A stretch of DNA of 64,000 bases. Origin: Phycomyces nitens. Lineage: Eukaryota; Mucoromycota; Mucoromycetes; Mucorales; Phycomycetaceae. Below the pieces are notes generated by a model that saw only the letters and a program-made list of their open reading frames with translations, made no database searches and was not told the DNA's origin. Position 1 is the first letter of the stretch. Every line of letters starts with the position of its first letter. Both the position numbers and the translations under genes were made by a program. The stretch lies in contig JAHRBC010000003.1 of assembly GCA_022702545.1 (NCBI GenBank), positions 4,402,001 to 4,466,000 on the forward strand, in the 5' to 3' direction. Positions 11,349 through 25,611 of this stretch are shown in pieces.

Positions 11349-11819
11349 TGCGATGTCTAATGAAGTATAGTTGTATCAGCATCGTCTTGTCTCGGTCGAG
11401 CAGCTTGAAAAAAAGGGATGGAGCCAGAAAGGAGATATCTGATTCCATCAATCGATCGGTTCCATCCATCTGTCCATCTCTGTCTCCATCGTCCTTTTAT
11501 TGCCGCATCTTGTGCTTTGCTTCATGTGAGCACATACCCTTGGGTTGGGAAAGAGAAGGAATCTAAAGCGGGGACTTTGGCATGCTTATTTTGGCTTGCC
11601 TTGCTCAGTGTCTTCCGGTCTTTAGAGTGCCTGCCGGAGTATGTGACTGAATGGTCCGGAATTATAGGACTGGTATACCCGGAGCACATAAAGGTCCGAA
11701 CACAGATTATTTTTTTCTTTTGGATTTTTTTTTTGAAAGATTGTTCTTTAATTGAACTTTGTGGTTATAGGAAAATAGAGATATACAATGTATAAAGAAT
11801 ATACTAGTAACTTATGAGT
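11349..11819. promoter_or_regulatory. Upstream region of the eL34 gene
   Basis: Some 470 bp between the eL34 start and the stop of the tandem ABC transporter gene. It contains pyrimidine-rich tracts (for example 11458-11500) and poly-T runs near 11710-11735. Open frames on the plus strand here look like noise. Confidence 0.4.
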
Positions 11820-14703
<2,884 letters not shown>

Positions 14704-15442
14704 CACCAGTCGTATTGAAAGCGAAAGGAAAGGCTCACGTTTGATTTGCGCACGTCTCAAGAGGTTTGACTGGCTTTTAATCAGAAATGTGGAGCAGCAT
14801 GTGAAAACTAAAAAGACCTTTTTTTTTTGCCCCTCTTCCCCTTTTTTATATTAGATCTCCGACAATGGAAGTCATGGCAACTATAAAAATATGCATTTCA
14901 TTCAACTGAGCTCACTTGAGCTGCTTATCATAGTCACAACATTTACAAGGACATAAACAGAGCCAAAGGAGACCAAGTCCAAAAGTCGTCTTTATAAAAG
15001 CCCATTTTTAATCGACAGTCCAAAATCCATAGAACCACTAGGATTGTTGTCTATAGTATTCTGTTAATAATAATAATAAAAAGGTATCTTTGCCGTAATA
15101 ATAATATCCAATTCTCTTGTAAAATGGCCATTGTGCCTCGACTCCAGCTTTCGAGTACTCTTTGGTTTGGTTCTAAATGTTGTCTTTGGGTGAAAACATA
15201 TGGTAAAAGAAAAAGGTATTTTTATACAATTTAATTATCATTTTTTATTAAACCCTGAAAGACATGCTTAAACCAATATTGCTGACAGAATATGATCGTG
15301 CAATTATTGCACTGTTCTGGCTACCATATTCTTAAACCAGCAAGACAGCTTGCTTATTGACACCTTTTGGTTTTAAACCCCGCATCGAAAATAAGTATTC
15401 AATAAAAAAAAATATTAATGAACATCTTTCAAAGATACAACA
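14704..15442. promoter_or_regulatory. Divergent intergenic region (ABCD transporter / hotdog protein)
   Basis: About 740 bp between two divergent starts. It contains a poly-T run near 14820, an AATAATAATAATAA tract near 15066 and a poly-A tract next to the hotdog start. No gene is seen. Confidence 0.45.
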
Positions 15443-16330
15443 ATGGGACTCTCATTAGTAACCGACAACTCTCTGACACCCCTTGCGGCCGCATTCTACA
15501 GCCAAGTTCAGGCAACTGGGCAGTTGGTCCGAGTAGCTTTGGAATTAGAATGGACCATCTTCTCTCGACTGATTGGAGGTGTTATTCTTGCTACGACTGC
15601 CTATATTATCTACCTTATCATCACCCTTCGCCACTCTCGCCAACCATTGGTAATGTGGGAACGACTCGCAAAGCCTTTTGTGAAGCTATTCAGACCTCGG
15701 CTATTTGCATTTTTGCTTGGCAACACAGATCCCTATACACGGTCCATTGGTAAGAGAGTTGGTTAGAAGATAAAAATATTAATGGCCTTTAGATATGCGC
15801 ATCTCGACTTTTTCGCGTGGCTTCTGCACTGGTATTATGCGTGTAAGTTTAAAACTTGGCTGTCAAAAGAGAGAAAAAATGCCTAAATGGATATTAAACA
15901 GGATCGCCACAAGAACCGTAATACATTAAAGAGGTAAAAATAAATAAATAAATAAATGTGCAACCTTGACTTAGTTTCTTCTAGCATTCACACCACAGCA
16001 CTGGCCACCTTTGCCGAGACTGTCGGTGGACTTGCCCTGCTGAGCCTTATTAACGGCAAGGACCGGGCCACTCTGACGTCTCTAAAGGTCGACGTAAGTC
16101 TCTAGAGCAATATATATATATGTGTGTGTGTATTTATTTATTTGCTGACCGAGCCTACATAGTACAAGAAAAGGGCACTCGGATTACTCACGGCATCTTC
16201 AGAGTGTGTGCTCCCCACCGATATGGAGGGCACTCAGACCCTGACCACCAAGGTCGTCGTCAAGGACCGCACACTAGACACCGTGGCAGTTGCTACCCTG
16301 GTGTGGGATGTAGAGACAAAGGAAGCATAA
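15443..16330 (+). CDS. Hotdog-fold (DUF4442/thioesterase-like) protein with N-terminal membrane segment
   Basis: Predicted exons: 15443-15749, 15793-15842, 15902-15933, 15985-16093 and 16163-16330. The N-terminus has a hydrophobic segment (LIGGVILATTAYIIYLIITL), suggesting membrane anchoring. The C-terminal half (HTTALATFAETVGGLALL, then YKKRALGLLTASSECV and VVVKDRTLDTVAVATLVWDV) has the helix and strand pattern of DUF4442-like hotdog proteins related to acyl-CoA thioesterases. Catalytic residues are not certain, so the substrate is unknown. The stop at 16328-16330 follows a short tail, and total length (about 220 residues) fits the family. The promoter is shared with the divergent ABCD transporter gene; any link through acyl-CoA metabolism is speculative. 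Confidence 0.7.
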
Positions 16331-16684
16331 CTGTTATTTTTAATATATTTTTTTTGTTTATATAAATATTGTGTTTCAATTGTGCATCACACTTTCTTGG
16401 CATCCAGGGCACTCTTTGGGTTGATCTTGTAGTAAAGAAGTACTTTTGAGACCTTGGTCCTTATATCGATTCTAAATTGAATCGCGAATTAGGCTGTTGG
16501 CTACCGGAAGAAGCTCTAAAAAATAGCCAAGAGGATAAATAGAAAATAAGCTTCAAATCAACTCTTTTCTCTCCTTCTTTCTGGCTCCTCTTACTTTTTT
16601 TTCATTTTTTGTTTTTTGTTTTTGGGGCTTTTGTCTTTCTCTCTTTCTTCTTTTAATCAGTCAGACTGAATCACAACATTTCTT

Positions 16685-18083
16685 ATGGATCATCACATCA
16701 TTAGCCCTCGCTCACCATTACAGTCACGTCACAATCAACCCTTTCACGCCATGAGTCGGGGGTATCTCCCCGTTCGAAAGGTAAATATAGACTGTGAATA
16801 TAAAGGTATCTAATGGCCTCTTTGTAATCCTCAGAATGCGTGTATAGTTTGTGGAATTTGCTTTACCTGCTCAAAAGTAACAAAGAAAACACTCGATCAA
16901 GTGCTTTTCCTAATCAAATCTTCTTTACGTCCTACGTAATTAGCATTATGGCCTAGACTGTGTCTGTGAGGAGACCCAACCCCGTAGAGGAAAGAATCTC
17001 CCAGAAGGCTGTCTTGATTCAAGAGCAAAGAAGCTGCATCAGCAGAAAAAGGATGACTATGAATTCACCATTGGTTGGCTGATGGACAATGCACATGTGG
17101 TCTACAAAGACGAACGAAATCACGTGGCTGGGTTAAGCGAGATGGCAGAAGTATCACTTTGCAAGGCACACAGTAGTACGTTGTACCGCGCCAAAAAACG
17201 AAACAAGTGTTCAGAACGCCAAACACCGCCCTCCCCCACCGACTCAAATGCCACTCTTCTGGACGACAGGCACAACCACAACCACTACCATGAGCCATAT
17301 CAGCCTCACTATTCCCATAATTACTCGGCACCCTATTCAGCCATCAACGGTGGTCTGGCTGCAAAGGTTCGCGAGATTTCCCAAGAATGTCTTCGATCTA
17401 GCGACCTCCCAATACCTCCAGACTTCTCTGCCATGGAAGCCTCGACATCGCTCAAGAGAAAGCGAATCACCAAACCCGACCAAAAGCCCTACTCCAGTGC
17501 ATCGACTCCCCTATATGCCACCGGTGTCGCTCCTCTTCTCTCGACTGTCCAGCCTCCCTCATCGTCCACTTCTCCCTCTACCGTCCAGCGCCACTCGGAC
17601 AGTCCAAACTTCTCTTCCCAACTCCCACCTCTCCATTCTCGCACTTCGTCAGTGACTTCGCTCTCGACGTCTTTGCAGCATCAACTCCAACTATCCAACA
17701 CGTACCCAAGTATCTATTCTCTCCAGCACGGTCCAGCAAACTCGTCATCAGCCCCCCTCTCGCTCCCCCATCCCTGCCAAAAGATTGTCGAGACCGTGTC
17801 TCTCAAGAGCATACCGAGCCATACAGACCCACAGACTCTGTATTATCTTCGAAATCTAGTCATCACGGACACCTTTACCTTTAGAGACCTACTGGCCGAA
17901 GTAGACATGACAGGCACACCGCCTCCGGGCAAGCGAATCGTTGTGTCAGATGCAAGAAATGAACGCACGTTCCCTTTGGATCAAGCAATCCGGAGTGTAA
18001 TCAAACGCCCATTCTCATCTCATGTCGAATTCTGCATAGGACTGGCCAACAAGACGTCCATTGACTGGAGTACATATGTATAA
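16685..18083 (+). CDS. Unidentified cysteine-rich, Ser/Pro-rich protein
   Basis: Exons 16685-16780, 16835-16876 and 16944-18083 join in frame from the ATG at 16685. Residues 33-55 or so carry a cluster of cysteines (CIVCGICFTC followed by CVC), a pattern like a small metal-binding knuckle. A conserved-looking segment follows (YEFTIGWLMDNAHVVYKDE), then a long low-complexity Ser/Pro/Thr/His region and a more ordered C-terminus (LYYLRNLVITDTFTFRDLLAEVDM ... PFSSHVEFCIGL). I do not recognise the family. The layout (Cys cluster, disordered middle, folded end) suggests a regulator, but this is only an impression. An uninterrupted pyrimidine-rich stretch precedes the start. Confidence 0.7.
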
Positions 18084-18966
18084 ACCACAATTCTTTCTTT
18101 TTCTTTTGTATGTCCAATACATTTATATACATGTACTTGTATATTGCAAGTTATGCCTCTATTTATATACATATGTGCATCTAATTCCTCTTACTGATTT
18201 TACTTATGCGTGTATGAAATAGGATTCTTTTTATATATTATTATTATTATTATTATTTTGCTTATAAGCTTTTAATCATTTTTATATATATATTTTTTAA
18301 TATTGAAGAAACAAGTAAGGAATAAACTTCTTTTTTAAAAAAAATGTATTATACCAATAAAAACACACACACACACACACACTACAAATCTCAAGGCATA
18401 ATTGTCTATAGTTATTCTTTGCTAGAAATGCGTCAACTCCATGCATTCGAGCCTTTTTCTTTCTTTCTCAAAATCTGCTTTTGAGTTTAATTAATTGTCT
18501 GGAAGCATAAACGTAAAAGGTTGTACTTTATCAGTGTATCTTTGCAGGTACACTAGATATTGATTACAATTATTATTATTAATATTAATATTAATTTGAA
18601 CTTGGACCATTCATAATTACCACTTTTATTACAGAGATTTTATTGTATCTTGGCATAATAAATAAGCGAATAAAAATAGTGGTAATAATACAAAGGCAAG
18701 GGAAATCAGTATGCAAATAATAATACTAGAGATAGCTTAATGGTGACCAGAACATGACCAGATATTATGAGCAATAATAATAATAGTAGTAATAATAACA
18801 ATAACAATAACAATAATAATAATAATAATAATAAAAAGAGTAGCAGCATATCTAACATAAAACGAGAATTGAGGGTGGTGAATGTAGGTTAATTTATACA
18901 AGAGGCAACTGTTGAGGGGGGGTTTTTGGTGTATATGTAGTTGGAATTGAAGGAAAGATGGATCGT
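18084..18966. repeat. Microsatellite-rich AT intergenic region
   Basis: About 880 bp between convergent genes. It contains (TTA)n at about 18236-18257, (AC)n at 18362-18382, AAT/TTA mixtures near 18568-18595 and a long (AATAAT/AACAAT)n tract at about 18773-18832. No gene is seen. Confidence 0.8.
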
Positions 18967-20186
18967 CTACCGAGCAAGTGAGTTATTGACAAATACCAGA
19001 GGGCTGTTGTCTGGGCGGTGCATGTGTTGGGAGGTGGACGGATCCAGAGGCAGCTGGGAGTGCTGTGGAGGGTGGCGTGGGGTGTGGGGAGAGTGAGGAG
19101 AATATAGAGAGTTATCGTCATCGGATATCAACAGGCTAGGGCTAGGGCTGGGAGGTAAATTGTGCCCATATGTTTGGAGTGGTCTGAGGGCCAAGGGGAC
19201 TCCTGCAGGGACAGTCAAGTCAGTGGGTTGCATGGAATGCATGGGGCGGGAGGCATACAAATCCTGCATGGCTGTCTGGCCAGCCGAAGGGTCGTGTGAG
19301 GTGACAAATATGGACGGAGGGCGTTCTTGTGCCTTGGTTTCCTCGAGCTGGTCAAAGCTCAACTCGGGTGGGGCCTGGCCACCGTTCTGATTGGATATAT
19401 ACTGCATCATGGCCTTCAACATTTGCTGTTGCTGGGCCTGCTTCCGCTTGGCATCAGACAGCTCGCGAACTACCTGTTGAAAATTCTCAAAAAGATGCCC
19501 AATCTGCTGCATCATATCAGACTGTGACATTTGCATCATTGCCATATGTGCCTGAAGATCACTGCCTTCTCGGCGTATAGGATCTGTTTCCATGGCTTTG
19601 CGTTTGATGTCGTCAAGGAGATCTGCTCGGTTCCGAAGAAATTTTGGATGTGAAAATTCCCAAATCTGGTTCTCGGCTAGAGTTCGATGCCCACGCGGGG
19701 ATTTGTTGACCTTGTGGAATCCGTACCTTTAAACAGATCAGACACATTTATCGACATTGGTAATATTCTGGGTCAATTTGACGTACATGTTGAGCTGTCG
19801 CACGAAACTCGAGAAATTGTTGTGCTTGAAATGCTTTGGGAGAACATCTCGAGAGAATTCCATGATATTACATACAATAAAAGAGGAACCTGTATAGTTC
19901 CAGGCAATCAAATGTTGGTACTGGGTGTCTACTACCATGCTAGCCTAGAGGTCAGCATATTTTTGATTGCTTTGGTCAAGACTTGAAATAGCAATTCTTA
20001 CTTGTACAGCTTATGCACAAATGTATTTGTGTGAGCTGGCTTTTGGGCCTGTGTGGCTGACGACTGGCCAGCTAGCTGTTCGAGAGTAAAGGGAGAAAGG
20101 AAGGGAGATTGGCTCGGGGTTGTTTCAAGCATGTTGTAATGACCAATGCCTGGTGATGATGTCGATTCCAGTCGGCGATGGTCCAT
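18967..20186 (-). CDS. HSF-type (heat-shock-factor/Sfl1-like) transcription factor
   Basis: Exons 20186-20002, 19939-19787 and 19726-18967. The winged-helix HSF domain spans both introns: FVHKLYN-MVVD, then SFIVCNIMEFSRDVLPKHF, KHNNFSSFVRQLNMY and GFHKVNKSPRG. The recognition helix SFVRQLNMYGFHKV is nearly canonical. Next comes a Gln/Met-rich heptad region (MMQQIGHLFENFQQVVRELSD), likely the trimerisation coiled coil, then a Pro/Ser-rich tail with HSPHTPRHPP. Both introns interrupt the DNA-binding domain, and the splice sites (GTAAGA..CTAG; GTACGT..AAAG) restore the motif exactly. The start at 20186 gives a Ser/Pro-rich leader; upstream frame lacks an ATG. The target genes are unknown. Confidence 0.9.
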
Positions 20187-21006
20187 CCTATGCTTGACTG
20201 CTTCAACACGCGTGAACAACAAACAGGGTTGGGAGCTATTTGGCCTTGGTGGTAATTTGGTTCATTTAAAATCGCGTCACAAAATAGAAGGTCGAGAAGC
20301 ATGGTCAAGCCAGAATTTGCAACTGCTGTTCTTTCTATAAGCTGCCTAACTCCGCCTGGATACCTGCCTAATCCCTGTCCTGATCCGTGGGCCAAGGGAG
20401 TGAGAAGGAAGAATAGAAAATACTTCTTTAACCTTTGGGCAATGGCGATTTACAACAGTACCACATTAGCTGTCACACTCAGTGCACTGCCAGCTATTCA
20501 TTTAACACTCTCCTCTCTCAGTCTTGTGACACCTCAGTCCAACATTTCACACACTCTAGCAAAACAATTCTGGCTATTGAATAGATAGGCAGATTTTGTC
20601 GAATTGCAGTTCAATTTGTGTAGAGAGCTCAAAGGGATAATGTTCTGGGTATAGCTTATCGACGGTTTATTCTAAACAGAAGATCTATATTGGTTTTTAA
20701 AAGAATGAGGGCACTTTTGGACATTTAAACCCCCAAAATAAAGTATATATATATTTTTTATGACCATTCTACTTGGGTTTTATCACAAGGATCTATAAAT
20801 AGCATGTTTCCCTACTGCTTGTAATCCATGTTGTCCTGACAATGGTTGAGGCTTATGATTGGGGCTTGGTAAGCATCTTGATCAAGACTTGTGAGAAGCA
20901 ACCAATCCAGAAGCTATAAGAGATCAATGGAATGCCTACCTGTGGTTTTAGTTTTATAATTCCTATATTCACACAGTTGTATACACGTGCATATTGATAA
21001 ATAGAA
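20187..21006. other. Intergenic: HSF promoter and flank of the palindrome
   Basis: About 820 bp upstream of the HSF-type gene, ending at the palindrome. It has AT-rich tracts and no convincing gene. A short open frame at 20301-20588 looks like noise. Confidence 0.45.
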
Positions 21007-21979
21007 TACAGTCCAGCTGGTGGATATTGTTGGTTACAAAAAATGAAATTGGCTGTTAATAAAAAATACAGTTGTCGAAAGACAAGAATAAGTAACTTTA
21101 TTGGCGACTATATTTTTCATTGGATCAAATAAATAAATAAATAAATAACTATAATTGATAATAGATAATCCCATCACAATAGTCAAATAATAAAATATTC
21201 ACTAATAGACATTTGTCGTGCAGTCAATGCGGTTTTACATTGACATTGGGCCAATCTATATGTATGAATGAATTTGATCTTTCGTTAAAGTTACGTTTGT
21301 AGCATACTATTTGTAAGCTTATATTCATGGCTCTACATAATTCAATATCGTTTCGGTAGTAAATAATAGGCACTTTATTCTATTTTACCTAAAATAAAGG
21401 GCTCAATTCACAATCTCGGTAATTCTACTGATTTTTGTTTTTATAATTTTTTATTTTCTGTGATCTGTATCGCAGATTCTTTGCTTACTACACTCCTTAG
21501 GCAACCGACTAGCATTTTATAGGCGCATGTCTATTGAAACTGAGGATGATACATTATGGTTATGGGCACTCATCAATTGTCATCTTCTGTTATCTGCTCC
21601 TACTCAAAGTTTAATAATAGAGGATGCTTGTCTTGGAGCAGCCAACTTTCTTACAGAAAACAGTTTGACAACCATTATTTTCACCTCTTTTTGTATCTTT
21701 TTAGAATGGTATAATTGTTGTCAGAAAAAAAAAATCTACACTACACTGAGTGTTAAAAAAGCTTCGCAACTTTTTATAGTCCGAACATTCTCTCAAATTA
21801 CAAAGATCTTCTTTTTCTTAATCAACATCTTTTATAACACAATAAAAAATTCAAAACTACCAGCATGCCACCTAACTCTACCTCTACAAACTAAAGTATT
21901 ACTGAAAATATAACTTATGAAATTATTGTGCATGAAAGCATTGTTTATGGTGCCAAGAAATGTGACTGCAAAAAAGTTG

Positions 21980-22645
21980 GATGTTGTCAATTACGTGGTT
22001 CTGCGAGTACTTAAGCATTACAGAGTCTGGATCATATGAGACACTCATGACCACAAACCATCTAAAGAAGCAGGATAAAAGAGACATGAGGGAAATTCTG
22101 CGTAAGATTAAGAATAATCCAACACAGCCCATGACATTCATGCGAAAGACTGTTGGCACTCCTACATGGACAAACATATTTAGATTTCATCGCAGCCATG
22201 GCATATATCCACGTAAAATGCTAAAAAAAAGAGTCTATAATTTCCAAGAAAAACTAACAAAAACGATTGGTATAGGCGAATGCTCATCTTGTTTGGAGTG
22301 CTAATGACTGGAACTCCATCATTTAGTTTGATGAGAAACGATGGACGCTGAAAAGTTCTTTGAACAGACAAAACTGGTCTCCTCTCAATAGTGATATCCA
22401 CAACCATGAAGTTTGGATGTGGCTCTATCATGGTTTGGGGATGCTTTTGCAGCATGGGTGTCAAAGAACTAAAGTTTATTTCTTGCAAAATGAACTTCAA
22501 GAAGTATATCGACACCTTGGAAGAAGGATATCTTTCCTACCATCAGAAGAGCCCCAATCCTCTTCTGGTAGAGCAGGACGAATCGTGGTATGGCAACAAT
22601 ATATGGGTCCCGCTTATCGATAGCTTATATGACAATGTTGATTGA
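21980..22645 (+). pseudogene. Degenerate Tc1/mariner transposase, left copy
   Basis: Broken frames together resemble a Tc1/mariner DDE transposase. There is a helix-turn-helix-like segment (REILRKIKNNPTQPMTFMRK) near 22090-22150. Next comes FDEKRW near 22330, corresponding to the first catalytic Asp block. The stretch SIMVWGCFCSMGVKELKFI (about 22425-22480) is the family hallmark, followed by KKYIDTLEEGYLSY. Several in-frame stops and frame changes separate these parts, and the last DDE block is not recognisable, so it cannot encode an active enzyme. Confidence 0.75.
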
Positions 22646-22731
22646 ATAAGCTTCGTTGGGTATGTTTAGAATCAAGTAAACCACCAACTCAAATAAACAT
22701 TGATACTTTTCTGAACGTTCGTATAGGGATG

Positions 22732-23240
22732 GCCCACAAAGTACTTCTAGTCGCAAAAGAAAGCGCATGAATCAAGACAGTTCCGAGAGAAGAAAAACAG
22801 GATCGAAGCCTGATATGTCGATTCGTCTTGTTTCCGGTGGGGGGAAACCGTTGGAGTTTGGTGCATGTGAGGCCGCCGCTTATTATGAGGGGCATTCTAG
22901 CAAAAAGTACCAGTATGAATCGACAATTAAGCTTCCGAAAATGTTAAAAGATATGTTATTTGACTTGTGCGAATACGTTGATTGGGATGCGGAGAAGATT
23001 GAGAAGATTGGAGTTGAAGGGTGTATCCAAAGTGGTAAGTGCTTGAAAAATCACCTTTATTTCATTACTGATTATTAGAGCTAGCCTTGGTCATTGAGTT
23101 TCTTACCATGACCCACCCAAAAGGATATATATGTCGTTTAACTCGATCGAAGAGTTTTGAAGTTGGCTGTAATGTCAATACTTTTCCAAAAACGTTGGAA
23201 ATACTGGCAATGTCGTTGGCCATGAAGGTTAGAAAAATCA
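22732..23240 (+). CDS. Mucoromycota-type repeat-associated protein fragment, left copy
   Basis: An open frame with the core GGGKPLEFGACEAAAYYEG, then IKLPKMLKDMLFDLCEYVDW. A GTAAGT..TTATTAG intron at about 23035-23079 joins it to LALVIEFLTMTHPKGYICRLTRSKSFEV. From memory this matches a multicopy family of hypothetical proteins in Mucorales, often near transposons, of unknown function; that recall could not be checked. The N-terminal domain is missing or lies in an unrecognised upstream exon (an acceptor TATAG precedes base 22729). The frame appears intact across the intron to a stop near 23240. It may be a captured gene fragment. Confidence 0.5.
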
Positions 23241-24225
23241 ACTAGAGGTACCAACAAGCACACAAGATATACTGACTTTAGTTTTTCCCATAGTTTCGTG
23301 TCGAAAGTTGTGTAAAATTAATTACACATTCAACTTTTGACATAAGTTCAATAGAACACCGGCCCTCTCCCACTATGACCGAATCTATGCCAACGCCATA
23401 ATACTTTTATAACACCTTGCAACATTATTCTTTTATGCTTAAATCTACATATGCCAATAAATGTCTATTATATATTACAACATAAAGAAATTCTCATCGG
23501 CAGAAGCAGCTAAACAAAATTTGTTATGGCCATATTCGACAATGATCTAGATAAACCACTAAAATTTCGTAAAATATTCAATTTTTTCTTGAAGTATCAT
23601 GAATTAGTATCTTATCTATAGAATTGGGCAAATAGAAGACAGTGGTGCATTGAATAAAAGTTACAAGCGGCTCACAATCCAAAAGAGTGTTTTCCCTGTC
23701 TACAACTGCCGCTCGCATTTAAAATTGAAATACAAAGATGTTTGGCGACTATCTACTTTATGAATTTCAGCGACATCTGTGCGCTACACTTTAATGAAGA
23801 AAGTCATGATATTTTCTTGAACCTTTCATAGCATTAAGTTTATGAACTCAGAGAACGTGGTCTAGTCGAATGTTGGAGTGTAGCCAACTTTAATCCTGGG
23901 TAAGCCGGTAGATTCTGCTAGTTAACGATAATAGTGCAAACGATATACTTGTCTATAGCTGTTTCGAGATCCAATGTCTAGGTTATGATATAATGTTAGT
24001 CCGCTAGGACAGCATCCGTTAAACGAAGTCTAGCGTTATAGGAAGCAAATTTCCTAATGATGCTCACAAAAAGCACCCTTAGTGGAGCTAGTGCCTTGAC
24101 GGCATCTATTCTTAGTCAATACATACTTATATATACCTTCACAGGATATAATGTCACGCCCTCAACAACATCAGAGACATGCTCAGGTTTTACTGATCCA
24201 ATGTTTTACTATAATTGTAGTAATA

Positions 24226-24625
24226 CAGTGGCTCCGGTACCAATTTGCGCTTTTATAAAATTCCAATTTTCGTTTTTTTATTGGCCCAATTTTCGTTTTT
24301 GTTCAATTCAATTGTCGTTTTTGTTTGGCCCAATTTTCGTTTTGTACCAAACTCAAATTACACATTTGTTTTAAATAACGTATTTTTTGTATATATGGAA
24401 GCTATTTGTGGAAGTTTTTATGCAATTATGAGTGATGTTATACAGTAGCTTGATAGAAAGACTATTTAATAAACCTCTACATATACAAAAAGCATGTTTT
24501 TAAAACAAATGCGTAATTTGAGTTTGGTACAAAACGACAATTGAATTGAGCAAAAACGAAAATTGGGCCAATAAAAAACGAAAATTGGAATTTTATAAAA
24601 GCGCAAATTGGTACCGGAGCCACTG
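24226..24625. mobile_element. 400-bp TIR element at the palindrome centre (MITE-like, TA target)
   Basis: It begins CAGTGGCTCCGGTACC and ends with the reverse complement, each next to TA (24224-24225 and 24626-24627). The inverted repeats cover about 150-170 bp on each side and contain repeated CCAATTTTCG motifs. The unpaired middle is about 80 bp (24398-24475). The left repeat has an extra block of about 20 bp (near 24320-24340) absent from the right one. It has no coding capacity. Termini and target fit a Tc1/mariner-related miniature element. Confidence 0.75.
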
Positions 24626-25611
24626 TATTACTACAATTATAGTAAAACATTGGATCAGTAAAACCTGAGCATGTCTCTGATGTTGTTGAGGGCGTGACAT
24701 TATATCCTGTGAAGGTATATATAAGTATGTATTGACTAAGAATAGATGCCGTCAAGGCACTAGCTCCACTAAGGGTGCTTTTTGTGAGCATCATTAGGAA
24801 ATTTGCTTCCTATAACGCTAGACTTCGTTTAACGGATGCTGTCCTAGCGGACTAACATTATATCATAACCTAGACATTGGATCTCGAAACAGCTATAGAC
24901 AAGTATATCGTTTGCACTATTATCGTTAACTAGCAGAATCTACCGGCTTACCCAGGATTAAAGTTGGCTACACTCCAACATTCGACTAGACCACGTTCTC
25001 TGAGTTCATAAACTTAATGCTATGAAAGGTTCAAGAAAATATCATGACTTTCTTCATTAAAGTGTAGCGCACAGATGTCGCTGAAATTCATAAAGTAGAT
25101 AGTCGCCAAACATCTTTGTATTTCAATTTTAAATGCGAGCGGCAGTTGTAGACAGGGAAAACACTCTTTTGGATTGTGAGCCGTTTGTAACTTTTATTCA
25201 ATGCACCACTGTCTTCTATTTGCCCAATTCTATAGATAAGATACTAATTCATGATACTTCAAGAAAAATTGAATATTTTACGAAATTTTAGTGGTTTATC
25301 TAGATCATTGTCGAATATGGCCATAACAAATTTTGTTTAGCTGCTTCTGCCGATGAGAATTTCTTTATGTTGTAATATATAATAGACATTTATTGGCATA
25401 TGTAGATTTAAGCATAAAAGAATAATGTTGCAAGGTGTTATAAAAGTATTATGGCGTTGGCATAGATTCGGTCATAGTGGGAGAGGGCCGGTGTTCTATT
25501 GAACTTATGTCAAAAGTTGAATGTGTAATTAATTTTACACAACTTTCGACACGAAACTATGGGAAAAACTAAAGTCAGTATATCTTGTGTGCTTGTTGGT
25601 ACCTCTAGTTG

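Larger units (their letters stand above)
21009..24225 (+). repeat. Left arm of the palindrome
   Basis: Inverted copy of 24626-27839. The first 800 bp hold AT-rich DNA with (AAAT)n near 21128-21147 and an uncharacterised open frame at 21527-21913. Then follow the transposase remnant and the captured gene, and finally about 980 bp with stop-rich frames. Confidence 0.9.

Noticed and set aside
18362..18832. Regular short repeats resembling an array
   Set aside because: Simple di- and trinucleotide microsatellites without spacers; not CRISPR, and the genome is eukaryotic.
20301..20588. Plus-strand frame upstream of the HSF gene
   Set aside because: No motif, lies in the expected promoter, composition like non-coding DNA.
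21527..21913. 128-codon frame in each palindrome arm
   Set aside because: Hydrophobic and low in complexity, with no recognisable domain; its openness may be chance, so it is not listed as a gene.
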